Assembly (NCBI GenBank): GCA_041441455.1
Contig: JASDTB010000002.1
Coordinates: 1 to 39,049 of the forward strand
DNA length: 39,049 nucleotides
Reading direction: 5' to 3'
Source of the DNA: JAFIHK01 sp041441455
Lineage (GTDB): Bacteria > Bacteroidota > Bacteroidia > Bacteroidales > UBA932
In this document: one piece after another, positions 1-8,105 of the stretch
How the letters are laid out: each line of letters starts with the position of its first letter
Position numbering within the stretch: position 1 is the first letter of the stretch
Position numbers and translations under genes: made by a program
The notes under the pieces: model-generated
Told to the model about the DNA's origin: nothing
What the model saw: the letters and a program-made list of their open reading frames with translations, nothing else
Databases searched by the model: none

Positions 1-162
1 ACCATTTTCCGCGAAGCTCTGCTGAGCACTTAACTTGCGAAGCACCATTATAATCGAGAAGTTATGCCCGAATTAAGCCCAATAAAATATATGTATCTTC
101 TGAACAAGTCATTACAATTTATGTCTATAATATCTCAAGATCTATATTATTAATTATCTGAA

Positions 163-233
163 CGTTTTGCAAATACATGCAGGCCAGGAGGTTTCTGGCA
201 GACTACCCATAGTCTGACGGGAAATGCAAAACG
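163..233. repeat. Hairpin (REP-like) repeat, copy A
   Basis: The outer arms cgttttgca (163-171) and tgcaaaacg (225-233) are perfect inverted repeats. Inside is a perfect 7-bp stem, cagacta (199-205) with tagtctg (210-216), around the loop ccca. The stretch from 195 to 233 aligns with the arms of the inverted repeat at 18305-18476, sharing CTGGCAGA, TACCC, TCTG, GGAAAT and GCAAAAC in order. The upstream part (TCTGAACGTTTTGCA) resembles the copy at 18610-18660. It encodes nothing visible. A REP-like or MITE-like family is the best description; function is unknown. Confidence 0.7.
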
Positions 234-259
234 CCTTGATATTCTTTCAGTTAACAGTT

Positions 260-376
260 ATGGTAAGAAAGAGAAAGTGAAAGAGAAAGTGAAAAAGAAA
301 AGAGAGTAAGTGAATAAGTGAGGATATGAGATTGAAGGGAAGTGAGATAGAGTGGAAGAAGGAAGGTGGTAATGAA
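260..376 (+). repeat. Degenerate purine-rich 4-6-nt tract
   Basis: The plus strand is almost all purine, built from units such as gaaagtga, gaaa, taagtga and gaag. It begins about 27 bases after hairpin copy A. A similar tract (GTAA/GTAG/GATA units on the minus strand) follows the related hairpin at 18297-18350, at about the same distance and in the same relative orientation. Confidence 0.55.
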
Positions 377-413
377 AAAGGGTAACTAAAACTTTGTTTT
401 AGCTACCCTTTTT
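376..413 (-). terminator. Intrinsic terminator after tRNA-Cys
   Basis: The hairpin has arms aaagggta-a-ctaaaac and gttttag-c-taccctt around a 3-nt loop, with one internal mismatch. On the minus strand it starts a few bases after the tRNA 3' end and runs into a T-rich stretch. The plus strand also has a T run after the stem, so it may work in both directions. Confidence 0.8.
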
Positions 414-416
414 TTG

Positions 417-487
417 AGGTACCCAGCAGATTCGAACTGCTGTTCACGGTTTTGCAGACCGGTGCCTAACCACTCGGCCAGGGTACC
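417..487 (-). tRNA. tRNA-Cys (GCA)
   Basis: Reading the minus strand, the acceptor stem GGTACCC (487-481) pairs with GGGTACC (424-418), followed by a U discriminator at 417, as is usual for tRNA-Cys. The anticodon loop is CTGCAAA, so the anticodon is GCA. The T arm carries the GTTCGAATC motif. The molecule is 71 nt and CCA is not encoded. A TATATTTG promoter element lies just upstream and a hairpin terminator just downstream, so it can be transcribed apart from the eamA operon that ends 50 bases away on the same strand. Confidence 0.95.
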
Positions 488-501
488 ATTTTTTGGGACT
501 G

Positions 502-509
502 CAAATATA
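502..509 (-). promoter_or_regulatory. -7 element for tRNA-Cys
   Basis: The minus strand reads TATATTTG, an exact match to the Bacteroidota -7 consensus TAnnTTTG, ending 15 bases before the tRNA 5' end. The -33 region has only a weak TTG-like match. Confidence 0.7.
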
Positions 510-537
510 GCCACAATTTCGTAAATACCAAATTAAC

Positions 538-1419
538 TCAACTCTTTTTTTGATATGTAGAGATTATAATCCCAGCTGTTATTGATGCTAAGCCCAAGAC
601 TGTCAGAAGTGTAAATGGTTCACCAAGCACGAGTACAATTAAAATCAAAGAGAGCGCAGGTGACAGATATGTTATTTGAGTTAAGGCTACTCTATTGGTT
701 GCTAGATTCAAAGCTTTGATCCAAAAGATAAAGGTTAGCCCCATTTCGAAAGTCCCAACATAAACTGAGGCTAAGATAGCCTTGAGATTTGGCAGTTCAA
801 CTCCAGTAATAATCATTAAAACAATTAAATAGAGAGAACCAAAAAGAAAATTCATAAAGAGACTAGCGACTGGATCCGAAGTCTCCTTCATCTTTAAAAT
901 CCAATAAGATGCCCAAATGAATGCACTGCCCAGAGCAAGGAAGATCCCCAAAGTAGATAACGACCCCTCAGCCGAAGCGTTTGAATTAAGGGAGAGCATT
1001 ATAATACCAGCAAAACTCACAAAGAGACCTATAAATTGCACACCTCTAATTTTCTGCTTAAAAAACAGAGCCATAAAAAGAATAAGCACAATTTGCCATG
1101 AGTAATTCAGTGGCTGAGCAATTTGAGCAGGAAGCAACGAATAGGCTTTAAACAGAACTAAATAATAGAGAAACGGGTTTAACAAACCACCTAATGCAGC
1201 AAAAAGAAGCTCTCTTTTTCCATAAAATACTTTAATTGACTTTAGCTTCCCTGTTCTAATCAATTCAAAGAGACAGATAATTGCAGCCGTCAACGAAGAG
1301 ACAGTTAGCAACTGAATTACCCCAGTCTCAGCTAAAGCAATCTTAAAGGCTGTTGCAACAGTTGCCCAGAACATCACAACAAAGAGACCGAGAATAATGG
1401 CTTTTTTCTGATTTTTCAT
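538..1419 (-). CDS. EamA/DMT-family membrane transporter
   Basis: This 293-residue protein has about ten hydrophobic segments in two repeated halves, the layout of the drug/metabolite transporter superfamily (EamA). The first helix begins at about residue 8 and the second half at about 155 (GIFLALGSAFIWASYWILK). Sequence alone does not give the substrate. It starts 4 bases after the M1 peptidase stop, so the two are probably co-transcribed and may form the tail of the aromatic amino acid operon. Some EamA proteins (YddG) export aromatic amino acids, which would suit this position, but that is inference from context. It ends 50 bases before the tRNA-Cys gene. Confidence 0.85.
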   Translation of the reverse strand: MKNQKKAIILGLFVVMFWATVATAFKIALAETGVIQLLTVSSLTAAIICLFELIRTGKLKSIKVFYGKRELLFAALGGLLNPFLYYLVLFKAYSLLPAQIAQPLNYSWQIVLILFMALFFKQKIRGVQFIGLFVSFAGIIMLSLNSNASAEGSLSTLGIFLALGSAFIWASYWILKMKETSDPVASLFMNFLFGSLYLIVLMIITGVELPNLKAILASVYVGTFEMGLTFIFWIKALNLATNRVALTQITYLSPALSLILIVLVLGEPFTLLTVLGLASITAGIIISTYQKKS

Positions 1420-1423
1420 CTCT

Positions 1424-3961
1424 CTATTGCATCAAATGTTTCGAATTCTGTTTAATCTTGCCAGCCAACATCGGATTAATATCTCTATTCTGTTTTAGAA
1501 ATATCTGAACTTCGTTAGCAGCATCTTTCGATTTATGGCCCGATAGCAACGCACGGCACCAGTTACGCGGAAAGAAAATATCTCCAGTCTCTCTAATTTC
1601 GGGTAGTAAAAATAGTGCTTTTGAGAGATAGCGAACAGACTCCTCATCGCGCAAAGAGTGGTTTAGGTAAGAGAGCGATGTGATAGTCCACGGCTCAATC
1701 TCTCTATTTGCAGGATTCAGAAATGAGTTGAAGACAGAATCTCTGACGGTAGAGATAGGTGAGACAGCTGGAACTATATAGTTAAATTCCCGAAGCCTAT
1801 CAACACCAGTAATTCTCTCTTTTTGAATAGCTTTAAACTCTTCGAATCGCTCTGGAAGACGAATAGAGAGTTCATAACAGAGTCTAGTTAAATCGCGTTC
1901 TGACAACTTCAGAGGAGATGAGTTTGGTTTTAAAAAGCAATTAACCAAAAAGTCAATCGACCTATCCTCCCTGCAACATTCAGAAAGAACTCTAAAGGCA
2001 GAAACACGATTATCAAGGTTTTCCCCATTTTGGATAATCTTCATTAACGACAACTCAAAAACCTTTTGACTAACTGCGTCAACGTCAAAAGAGGTGCAGA
2101 CAGAGGCTGAATATGATAACGCTCTACTAAATATCTGTTTATTTGTCTCGTTAACAATCAAAGAAGAGACAGCTTCTAGAAAATCACCCGGAGACAAACT
2201 CCTTTGCCAAACAGATTCGTAGAGCTGAGACAATATCTGAAATTTAAGTATTTGACTTTTGGAATCATTCGATTTTATTAGTGCAATTTTGCTTTTCATA
2301 TACTCTAAGGCGGTAGAGTCTGGAGTAAATATGCAATAAGACTTTCCATCACTATTTGCAATTAAAATTGCATCTCTTTTAACTTCGGCAATCCTTAAAG
2401 TCTTACCAGATAGATCAACAATTGTATCTTTGATTACAGCCCAATTACTCTTTGGTTCATAAGCAGTTACCCTCACCTTTTGCTCTCTGAACAGTGTTTT
2501 ATCAAATAGATCCTCCTGCTCAACGATAAGAGAGTCGAAAACATGTGTAATAGAAATTTTAGGTAATCCCCTCTCCTTAATCCACACCCTGCTCCACTCG
2601 TCCATTGGACGCTCAGAGTGTTTTCCGATGATCTCTATCAAATCATCCCAATCAGCATTTGAATATGAGTATGTTTTTAAATACTCCGTCAAAGCTGCCC
2701 TAAATTTATCGGGCCCCAAATTTTCGGCTAACATTCTAAACACAATTGGAGCTTTATTGTAAATTATACTACCATACACCAAACCAGCATACGATAAATT
2801 ATCTAAATTCTGTTTGATTGGATTTGAGCCATCAGTTCTATCTTCAGATACTGCTTGAGTGTAGTTTGAGTTCAAGAAGTTAAGGTCGTGATTAATGTCT
2901 CCATAAATTGGGCGAACAATTTCAGAAGCAAAATAGTTTGCAAAGACCTCTTTCATCCAAACATCATCGAACCACTTCATTGTAACCAAATCGCCAAACC
3001 ACATATGAGCGGTCTCATGAGCTATAAGCATCGAGCGCGACATAAAGTCGTCTTTTGTAGCATTGGGTTCTAAAAACATAGTTCTGTCTGCATAAAGAGT
3101 AGCTCCCGCATGTTCCATCCCTCCATATTGAAAGCCAGGTAAAATAATCAAATCGTACTTCGTAAACGGATACTTAATCGAAGTGTACTCCTCCATCCAT
3201 TTCAATGCGCCAAAGACCTCATCTAAAATAGTTTTGCACTGAAGCTGTTTCTGTTCATCGCTCTCTCTGTGATACAAAGTAACCGATCTCCCCTCTCTCT
3301 CCTCTGTTATCTTTTGCAGTTTTCCTGTCACAAAAGAGAAAAGATAAGTAGGAAGCGGTTCAGTCTCAGAGAACTCAGAAATTCTAACTCCTTTCTCAAC
3401 TTCAATACTTTGATTAACTATCTGACCATTAGAGACAACCTCCCACTCTAAAGGAACGGAGAGGCGAAGGGTGAATTTTGCTTTGATGTTAGGCTGGTCG
3501 AAGCAAGGGAAGAGAGAACGTGCCCTATCGGGTACAAGCAAAGTGTATAGATATTCGTTGTTCCTGTTCAAAGATTTGTCGGGGGCTGTAAAGAGAATTT
3601 TTACAACATTCTCTCCCTTCTCCAGATACTTTTCAGATAATACAATATGCTCATTTTCATAGATAATATCGACACTCTCTCCATTTATCTCAATCGAATC
3701 TAAATAATCTCTGCCCTCTGAGAAATCAAGTAACAGAGACTCTCTGTTCTCCAAAACGAATTTAATCGTCTCCTTTGCCTTGATTGAAGAGTCTTTGATA
3801 GACGGAACGACAAAAGAGAGATTATATTTTACATCTTTAACCAACAGCACCCTCTGTTTTGCCAATTCTAATGATACGCCTTTGTCGATTTCCAAAGTAG
3901 GTTTTGTGGTACAACCACAGAGTTGCAACAATATTGCAAGAATTAATATATGTTTAGTCAT
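1424..3961 (-). CDS. M1-family metallo-aminopeptidase, predicted lipoprotein
   Basis: This is a gluzincin peptidase that would remove N-terminal residues from peptides outside the cytoplasm. Zinc-site residues are HETAH (about 315-319, numbered from the chosen start) and the downstream Glu in WMKEVFANYF (338). The exopeptidase GAMEN motif appears as GGMEH (about 280-284). I chose the Met at 3961 rather than the in-frame Met at 4006 because it begins directly with a lipoprotein signal: MTKH, a hydrophobic stretch, then the lipobox LCGC (Cys17). The 15 residues before it are not signal-like, and the longer start would overlap the previous gene. The protein is 845 residues from this start. The C-terminal half is helical and divergent, as is common in the family. 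It lies between the DAHP synthase gene and an EamA transporter. Confidence 0.85.
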   Translation of the reverse strand: MTKHILILAILLQLCGCTTKPTLEIDKGVSLELAKQRVLLVKDVKYNLSFVVPSIKDSSIKAKETIKFVLENRESLLLDFSEGRDYLDSIEINGESVDIIYENEHIVLSEKYLEKGENVVKILFTAPDKSLNRNNEYLYTLLVPDRARSLFPCFDQPNIKAKFTLRLSVPLEWEVVSNGQIVNQSIEVEKGVRISEFSETEPLPTYLFSFVTGKLQKITEEREGRSVTLYHRESDEQKQLQCKTILDEVFGALKWMEEYTSIKYPFTKYDLIILPGFQYGGMEHAGATLYADRTMFLEPNATKDDFMSRSMLIAHETAHMWFGDLVTMKWFDDVWMKEVFANYFASEIVRPIYGDINHDLNFLNSNYTQAVSEDRTDGSNPIKQNLDNLSYAGLVYGSIIYNKAPIVFRMLAENLGPDKFRAALTEYLKTYSYSNADWDDLIEIIGKHSERPMDEWSRVWIKERGLPKISITHVFDSLIVEQEDLFDKTLFREQKVRVTAYEPKSNWAVIKDTIVDLSGKTLRIAEVKRDAILIANSDGKSYCIFTPDSTALEYMKSKIALIKSNDSKSQILKFQILSQLYESVWQRSLSPGDFLEAVSSLIVNETNKQIFSRALSYSASVCTSFDVDAVSQKVFELSLMKIIQNGENLDNRVSAFRVLSECCREDRSIDFLVNCFLKPNSSPLKLSERDLTRLCYELSIRLPERFEEFKAIQKERITGVDRLREFNYIVPAVSPISTVRDSVFNSFLNPANREIEPWTITSLSYLNHSLRDEESVRYLSKALFLLPEIRETGDIFFPRNWCRALLSGHKSKDAANEVQIFLKQNRDINPMLAGKIKQNSKHLMQ

Positions 3962-4002
3962 AATATAAAGTTCGGTGCCGAAAGATACAAAATATACTAC
4001 TA

Positions 4003-5061
4003 TCAATAGCTATTCATAACATTATTCTGATGGTTGATCGACTCCTGGTGAATTGAACGAAATACTTCGTGAACACATCCTGGACTGATTCCCCTTTGCT
4101 CTCCTTTTGTTATAACTCTATTAATAATCTCGTCCCACCTCGAATTTTGGAGAATTGTAAGATTATTCTCCTTCTTGTAAGCTCCAATCTTTCGCGCCAA
4201 CTCCATTCTCTTCTCCAACACGTCTAAAAGCTGATCGTCGCACAAATCGATAAATGTTCGTAGCTCTCCCAAAACACCATTTTGAGTTACAGCCTCCTTG
4301 TCGCGAAGGACAAGCCCATCAATAAGTGACCTCAACTCCACAGGGGTAATTTGTTGCTGCTTGTCACTTAACGCCGATGATGGATCGATGTGACTTTCAA
4401 TCATCAAACCGTCGTAATTTAAATCCATAGCCTTTTGCGACAACTCTTTTAGAAATAACGAAGAGCCTCCCATATGGCTTGGGTCGCATATTAGTGGTAA
4501 ATTAGAAAATCTCTTTTTTAGATCGATCGGAATTTGCCAGAGGGGAGGATTGCGGTAGGTAGATTTGCCAAATGTGTAGAATCCACGATGGATAGCTGCC
4601 ACTTGCAAGACGCCTGCTCTCATTACCCTCTCAATTGCTCCAGTCCAGAGCTCAAGATCTGGACTCATTGGGTTCTTTATCAAGACAACAGTGTCAACTC
4701 CAGCAAGAGAATCGGCAATCTCTTGCATTGCAAAAGGGTTAGCAGAGGTTCTTGCACCTATCCACAACACATCAACACCAAATTTTAGAGCATCGTTTAC
4801 ATGAGAAGCATTTGCAACCTCAACTGCTACAGGTATTGAGAGAGCAGTTTTTATTTCGCGAAGCCAAATTAACCCATCTTTTCCAACACCTTCAAAGCTG
4901 TCTGGACGCGTTCTTGGCTTCCATACCCCAGCCCTAAAAAGATCCACACTACCACTCTCTTTAAGCTGTTTTGCAGTTTGGAATAGCTGGTCTCGACTCT
5001 CTGCGCTGCAAGGTCCTGTAATAAGAATCGGTCTTTCTGAATTTTGTAAAATATTTTTCAT
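4003..5061 (-). CDS. aroF: DAHP synthase fused to chorismate mutase
   Basis: This is a bifunctional enzyme of 352 residues. Residues 1-255 are a type I DAHP synthase, which condenses phosphoenolpyruvate and erythrose 4-phosphate in the first step of the shikimate pathway. Its motifs are GPCSAES (16-22), KPRTRPDSFEG (48-58) and DPSHMGG near 195. Residues about 265-345 are an AroQ-type helical chorismate mutase, with the pattern LLDVLEKRMELARKIGAYK. The fusion covers both ends of the chorismate-to-prephenate route and allows feedback through the mutase domain. It sits 12 bases after tyrA in the pheA operon. The gene symbol is a family label; the short N terminus resembles the Bacillus AroA subtype rather than E. 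coli AroF. Confidence 0.93.
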   Translation of the reverse strand: MKNILQNSERPILITGPCSAESRDQLFQTAKQLKESGSVDLFRAGVWKPRTRPDSFEGVGKDGLIWLREIKTALSIPVAVEVANASHVNDALKFGVDVLWIGARTSANPFAMQEIADSLAGVDTVVLIKNPMSPDLELWTGAIERVMRAGVLQVAAIHRGFYTFGKSTYRNPPLWQIPIDLKKRFSNLPLICDPSHMGGSSLFLKELSQKAMDLNYDGLMIESHIDPSSALSDKQQQITPVELRSLIDGLVLRDKEAVTQNGVLGELRTFIDLCDDQLLDVLEKRMELARKIGAYKKENNLTILQNSRWDEIINRVITKGEQRGISPGCVHEVFRSIHQESINHQNNVMNSY

Positions 5062-5073
5062 TGTCTCTTTCGT

Positions 5074-5922
5074 TTAGTTTTTGATAATCTCCTTTATTTT
5101 TTCGCATTTCAACATTATTTCGGTCAATGCCTCCCCGTCATTATTAATCAATGCCTCTTTGAATCTACCCATCACATCGGTATAACTTTCGATTGCGTCA
5201 ATCAGATTCTCTCTGTTTTGTAGAAAAATAGGTGTCCAAGTAGCAGGATTGCTCGCAGCAAGACGCACCGTTGAGTTGAAGCCGCCTGCTGCCAGATCGA
5301 AAATCTCCTTTTCATCCCGCTCCTTCTCTAAGACAGAAACAGCCAAAGAGAAAGAGGTGATGTGAGAGAGATGCGAGACATAAGCAAGGTGTAGGTCGTG
5401 CGAAAGGGAATCCATATACAAAACATTCATAGACAATGCCTTGAAAAAGCCAACAGCAAGATCAAGCGCATCTTTATCGGAATTCTCATGGTCGCAAATA
5501 ATCATATTTTTACCAATAAACAGACCTTTAACCGCGTTTGCTGCGCCTGAATGCTCTGTTCCAGCCATAGGATGAGCCGCTACATATCTGCCTCTGAACG
5601 CATGTTGCTTAACCGAATTAACTATTTGATTTTTAGTCGAACCACAATCAATGACTACCTTATCTGAGATATTAGGCATTGACAAAATTCGAGGTAACAT
5701 ATTCTCTATCACCGAGACAGGAGGAGCTAAAAAGATAATGTCTGCTCTCTCCACGACCATTTCTAGACATTCAAACCTATCAATAACTCCTCTTTCAAGA
5801 GCAATCTCACAGTTTTTTTGATCATGATCGCAACCAATAATCTCGGCAGTTTTTATTACATCTTTGAGCGAGACTGCCATTGAAGCACCAATGAGTCCAA
5901 CACCAATAATTCCGATTATCAT
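5074..5922 (-). CDS. tyrA: Prephenate dehydrogenase
   Basis: This enzyme oxidatively decarboxylates prephenate to 4-hydroxyphenylpyruvate for tyrosine synthesis. The Rossmann fingerprint GVGLIG is at residues 7-12, an acidic residue after the second strand (Asp32) suggests NAD preference, DCGSTKNQIV is at about 92-101, and HPMAGTEHSG (117-126) carries the catalytic-region His. At 282 residues it is the short form with no C-terminal ACT domain and no fused chorismate mutase, which is instead on the neighbouring gene. Its ATG overlaps the aminotransferase stop by 4 bases, suggesting translational coupling. Confidence 0.93.
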   Translation of the reverse strand: MIIGIIGVGLIGASMAVSLKDVIKTAEIIGCDHDQKNCEIALERGVIDRFECLEMVVERADIIFLAPPVSVIENMLPRILSMPNISDKVVIDCGSTKNQIVNSVKQHAFRGRYVAAHPMAGTEHSGAANAVKGLFIGKNMIICDHENSDKDALDLAVGFFKALSMNVLYMDSLSHDLHLAYVSHLSHITSFSLAVSVLEKERDEKEIFDLAAGGFNSTVRLAASNPATWTPIFLQNRENLIDAIESYTDVMGRFKEALINNDGEALTEIMLKCEKIKEIIKN

Positions 5923-7103
5923 AGATTCTCCTCCACTCGTTTGACAGCCTCAGCGAAAACTCTTTTATCGGCACAAAGAGAGATTCTGACATATCTGCTA
6001 CCAGATTCTCCGAAAATGGAGCCCGGAGCGATAAAGACCCCTGCACGACTAAGTAGTTTATCCGACAACTCAACTGAATCCTTGTATACATTAGGAATCT
6101 TTCCCCACAAAAACATTCCGCATTGATTAGATTCAAACCTGCAACCAATCGACCTCATCAACTTTTCAGCAGCATTTCGGCGTTGACGGTAAATGTTATT
6201 CAGACTTTCATACCAAGTCTCCTTAGATTTCAAAGCCTTTGCAGCAGCCAACTGTACAGGACGAAACATTCCCGAGTCTGTATTGCTTTTCACTCTCAAA
6301 ACCGCATCAATGAAGATACTCTTCCCAGCAACCATTCCTATTCTCCAGCCAGGCATATTGTGAGACTTGCTCAACGAGTTAAGTTCTAAGGCGACATCTT
6401 TTGCCCCCTCAATTGAAAGAATACTTTTATGCTCTTCGTTTAAAATAAAACTATATGGATTATCGTTGCAAACAAGGATTTCGTGTTTCGTTGCAAACTC
6501 CACAATCTCTTTAAAAAGAGCAGTATCTGCCATTGCACCGGTAGGCATATTGGGATAATTTATCCACATCAGTTTTGCTCTCTTTAAGACCCTCTTATCA
6601 ATCGATTTGAGATCTGGTCTCCACCCTGCCGAAGGATCGAGTTTATAAAGGACAACCTCAGCACCACAAAGTCCTGCAGCTGCCTGATATGCAGGATATC
6701 CAGGATCAGGAATCAATACAACATCGCCCGGATCTAAAAAGGCCATACTGATGTGTACGATCCCCTCTTTTGAACCTGCTAATGGAAGGATCTCACTCTC
6801 CTTATCGAGCTTTACGTCGAAATAGTTTTTGTACCATTCACAAAAAGCCTCTCTAAGCTCTGGAATACCACGATAACTTTGGTAAGTATGATATCCATTC
6901 TCCTCAACTGCATTAATTAAAGTATTTACAACTCGTTTAGCAGGAGGTAGGTCGGGATTACCGATAGCAAGATTAATGATGCTTCTACCCTCTCTTTTTA
7001 GCAGCTCTATCTCTCTCAATTTCGAGGAGAAATAGTACTCTTTGCTAGCAAAACTTCTTTGCGAAGGTCTAATCTTCTTTTCTTCCGTTTTCATATTCAC
7101 CAA
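5919..7103 (-). CDS. PLP-dependent class I/II aminotransferase of the Phe/Tyr operon
   Basis: This is a fold-type I aminotransferase of 394 residues. The cofactor Lys is in SLSKSHNMPGWR (Lys246). Other conserved sites are NPDLPPAK, DPGYPAY at about 133-139, NYPNMPTGA (182-190), and Asp214 and Tyr217 in NDNPY. Its place between pheA and tyrA indicates that it transaminates phenylpyruvate and 4-hydroxyphenylpyruvate (or prephenate). Related LL-diaminopimelate and aspartate aminotransferases cannot be excluded from sequence. Its start overlaps the end of pheA by 35 bases, or by 26 if the Met at residue 4 is used. Confidence 0.9.
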   Translation of the reverse strand: MVNMKTEEKKIRPSQRSFASKEYYFSSKLREIELLKREGRSIINLAIGNPDLPPAKRVVNTLINAVEENGYHTYQSYRGIPELREAFCEWYKNYFDVKLDKESEILPLAGSKEGIVHISMAFLDPGDVVLIPDPGYPAYQAAAGLCGAEVVLYKLDPSAGWRPDLKSIDKRVLKRAKLMWINYPNMPTGAMADTALFKEIVEFATKHEILVCNDNPYSFILNEEHKSILSIEGAKDVALELNSLSKSHNMPGWRIGMVAGKSIFIDAVLRVKSNTDSGMFRPVQLAAAKALKSKETWYESLNNIYRQRRNAAEKLMRSIGCRFESNQCGMFLWGKIPNVYKDSVELSDKLLSRAGVFIAPGSIFGESGSRYVRISLCADKRVFAEAVKRVEENL

Positions 7104-7932
7104 GTATTATAAGTTCCGAGACAAGTGGCTTAATTGCAGCCAAGCAATGATTATATGTTGAGAGGTCGTCAAATAACAGATCGGTGTAGAAGAGATACTC
7201 CCACTCTTTTCCGATGATAGGCCGAGACTCAATTTTTGTAAGGTTTATTCCATAGTAAGAGAAGATTGACAAGACGCTCGAAAGAGATCCAGTCTTGTGG
7301 GGTAGTGTAAAGCAGACAGATGCTTTATTAATAATTGCTGGCTTTATCGACCTTGTACCTGAAGATGTGCAATGTTGGAGAATCAGAAATCTTGTAAAAT
7401 TTCTCTTATTGTCTTCTATCCCCCTCTTTAAAATCTTCATCCCATATAGTTCTGCTGCAGATGATCCTGCAATCGCAGCAGAGTGGGTTAAGTTGTTATC
7501 TTTGATATACTTTACACTTAACGCAGTATCTTCACTTTCGACAACTCTTACTCCTCGTTTTACAAGACGGTCTAAATATACTCTACACTGCTCAATAGCA
7601 ACAGGATGCGAATATACTTCTATGATTTCATCCTCTTGAGTAGAATGGTGTACAATAAGATTTTGTTCAATCCTAAGATACTCTTCGCCAACGATTTTTG
7701 CTCCATAATTCACAATGTGAGAGAAATTCTGCAGAATTGAACCTGCTACACTATTTTCTACTGCACAGACCGCATAATCGCAAGCTTGATTTCTCAATTT
7801 TGCAAACAGAGAGCGAAAAGATGTGCAAGGAACTACTTCAATCTCATGATGATTGAAATACCTTTCGGCTGCAATGTGGTGGAACGAACCTTGCCCCCCT
7901 TGGATTGCTGTAATGATCTTTTTTGAATCCAT
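7069..7932 (-). CDS. pheA: Prephenate dehydratase
   Basis: This enzyme converts prephenate to phenylpyruvate for phenylalanine synthesis. The N-terminal catalytic domain (about 1-190) has QGGQGSFHHIAA and the diagnostic TRF motif at 180-182. The C-terminal ACT domain (about 205-280) has the phenylalanine-binding motifs TGSLSSVL (213-220) and ESRP (234-237), so allosteric inhibition by Phe is expected. It is monofunctional; the chorismate mutase is on the DAHP synthase gene. It is the first structural gene of the operon, and its ATG follows only 17 bases after the U tract of the upstream attenuator terminator, so its expression should depend directly on read-through. Confidence 0.95.
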   Translation of the reverse strand: MDSKKIITAIQGGQGSFHHIAAERYFNHHEIEVVPCTSFRSLFAKLRNQACDYAVCAVENSVAGSILQNFSHIVNYGAKIVGEEYLRIEQNLIVHHSTQEDEIIEVYSHPVAIEQCRVYLDRLVKRGVRVVESEDTALSVKYIKDNNLTHSAAIAGSSAAELYGMKILKRGIEDNKRNFTRFLILQHCTSSGTRSIKPAIINKASVCFTLPHKTGSLSSVLSIFSYYGINLTKIESRPIIGKEWEYLFYTDLLFDDLSTYNHCLAAIKPLVSELIILGEYENGRKED

Positions 7933-7948
7933 TTTTTCAAGTTTATGT

Positions 7949-7978
7949 AAAAAAAAGAGCCCCGACTATCGGGGCTCT
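7949..7978 (-). terminator. Attenuator terminator upstream of pheA
   Basis: The minus-strand RNA has a perfect 10-bp stem, AGAGCCCCGA (7978-7969) with UCGGGGCUCU (7965-7956), a 3-nt loop and eight U residues (7956-7949). It lies inside the 5' leader, before the first structural gene, rather than after a gene. Its 5' arm contains AGCCCC, which can pair instead with GGGGCU in the leader ORF (8025-8020). Confidence 0.9.
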
Positions 7979-8001
7979 CCATACTATGTTGCTCGTTTTC
8001 T

Positions 8002-8085
8002 TTAATTCAATGCAATATCAGCCCCTTTTGATGTAAAGAAGTAATAAAAAAAATTAAAGAAATTATGATTAAGGCTCTTCAACAT
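8002..8085 (-). CDS. Phe/Tyr-rich leader peptide of the aromatic operon
   Basis: A 27-codon ORF begins MLKSLNHNFFNFFYYFF, so six of residues 9-17 are Phe and two are Tyr, and ends KGADIALN before TAA. Its ATG is 20 bases after a TACATTTG promoter element and there is no competing ORF. Codons 20-22 (AAA GGG GCT) supply the candidate antiterminator strand GGGGCU, and codons 4-5 (AGC CTT) can pair with the same segment. This matches the layout of a classical attenuation leader such as E. coli pheL: control codons first, then overlapping alternative RNA pairings, then a terminator. The peptide itself probably has no other function. It is too short for routine gene calling. Confidence 0.88.
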   Translation of the reverse strand: MLKSLNHNFFNFFYYFFTSKGADIALN

Positions 8086-8105
8086 TTTTTGTGGCTGTTA
8101 TTCTG

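Larger units (their letters stand above)
1..376. other. Gene-free left end with repeat and purine-rich tract
   Basis: I see no credible coding frame here. The first 160 bases are AT-rich and featureless. Bases 163-233 hold a hairpin repeat and about 260-376 hold a plus-strand purine tract; these are listed separately. A gene beginning beyond the left edge cannot be excluded, but nothing in the first 100 bases looks coding. Confidence 0.6.
7933..8105 (-). promoter_or_regulatory. Phe/Tyr attenuator leader RNA
   Basis: Four segments can be assigned on the minus-strand RNA. Segment 1 is AGCCUU (8076-8071), in codons 4-5 of the leader ORF. Segment 2 is AAAAGGGGCU (8029-8020), in codons 20-22. Segment 3 is AGAGCCCCGA (7978-7969). 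Segment 4 is UCGGGGCUCU (7965-7956), followed by U8. Segments 3 and 4 form the terminator, 2 and 3 share a 6-bp GGGGCU/AGCCCC pairing, and 1 and 2 can pair weakly. Segment 2 repeats the GGGGCU of segment 4, as expected for mutually exclusive hairpins. Ribosomes stalled on the Phe/Tyr codons would block 1-2, favour 2-3 and allow read-through. Confidence 0.8.

Noticed and set aside
5822..6148. 108-residue minus-strand ORF across the aminotransferase/tyrA junction
   Set aside because: Alternative-frame shadow of two well-supported genes.
7295..7639. 114-residue plus-strand ORF
   Set aside because: Antisense shadow of pheA, which has intact TRF and ACT motifs.
7949..7978. Terminator of the upstream fRMsr gene only
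   Set aside because: It lies about 150 bases beyond that gene, after a promoter element and the Phe/Tyr-rich leader ORF, so an attenuator role explains more.
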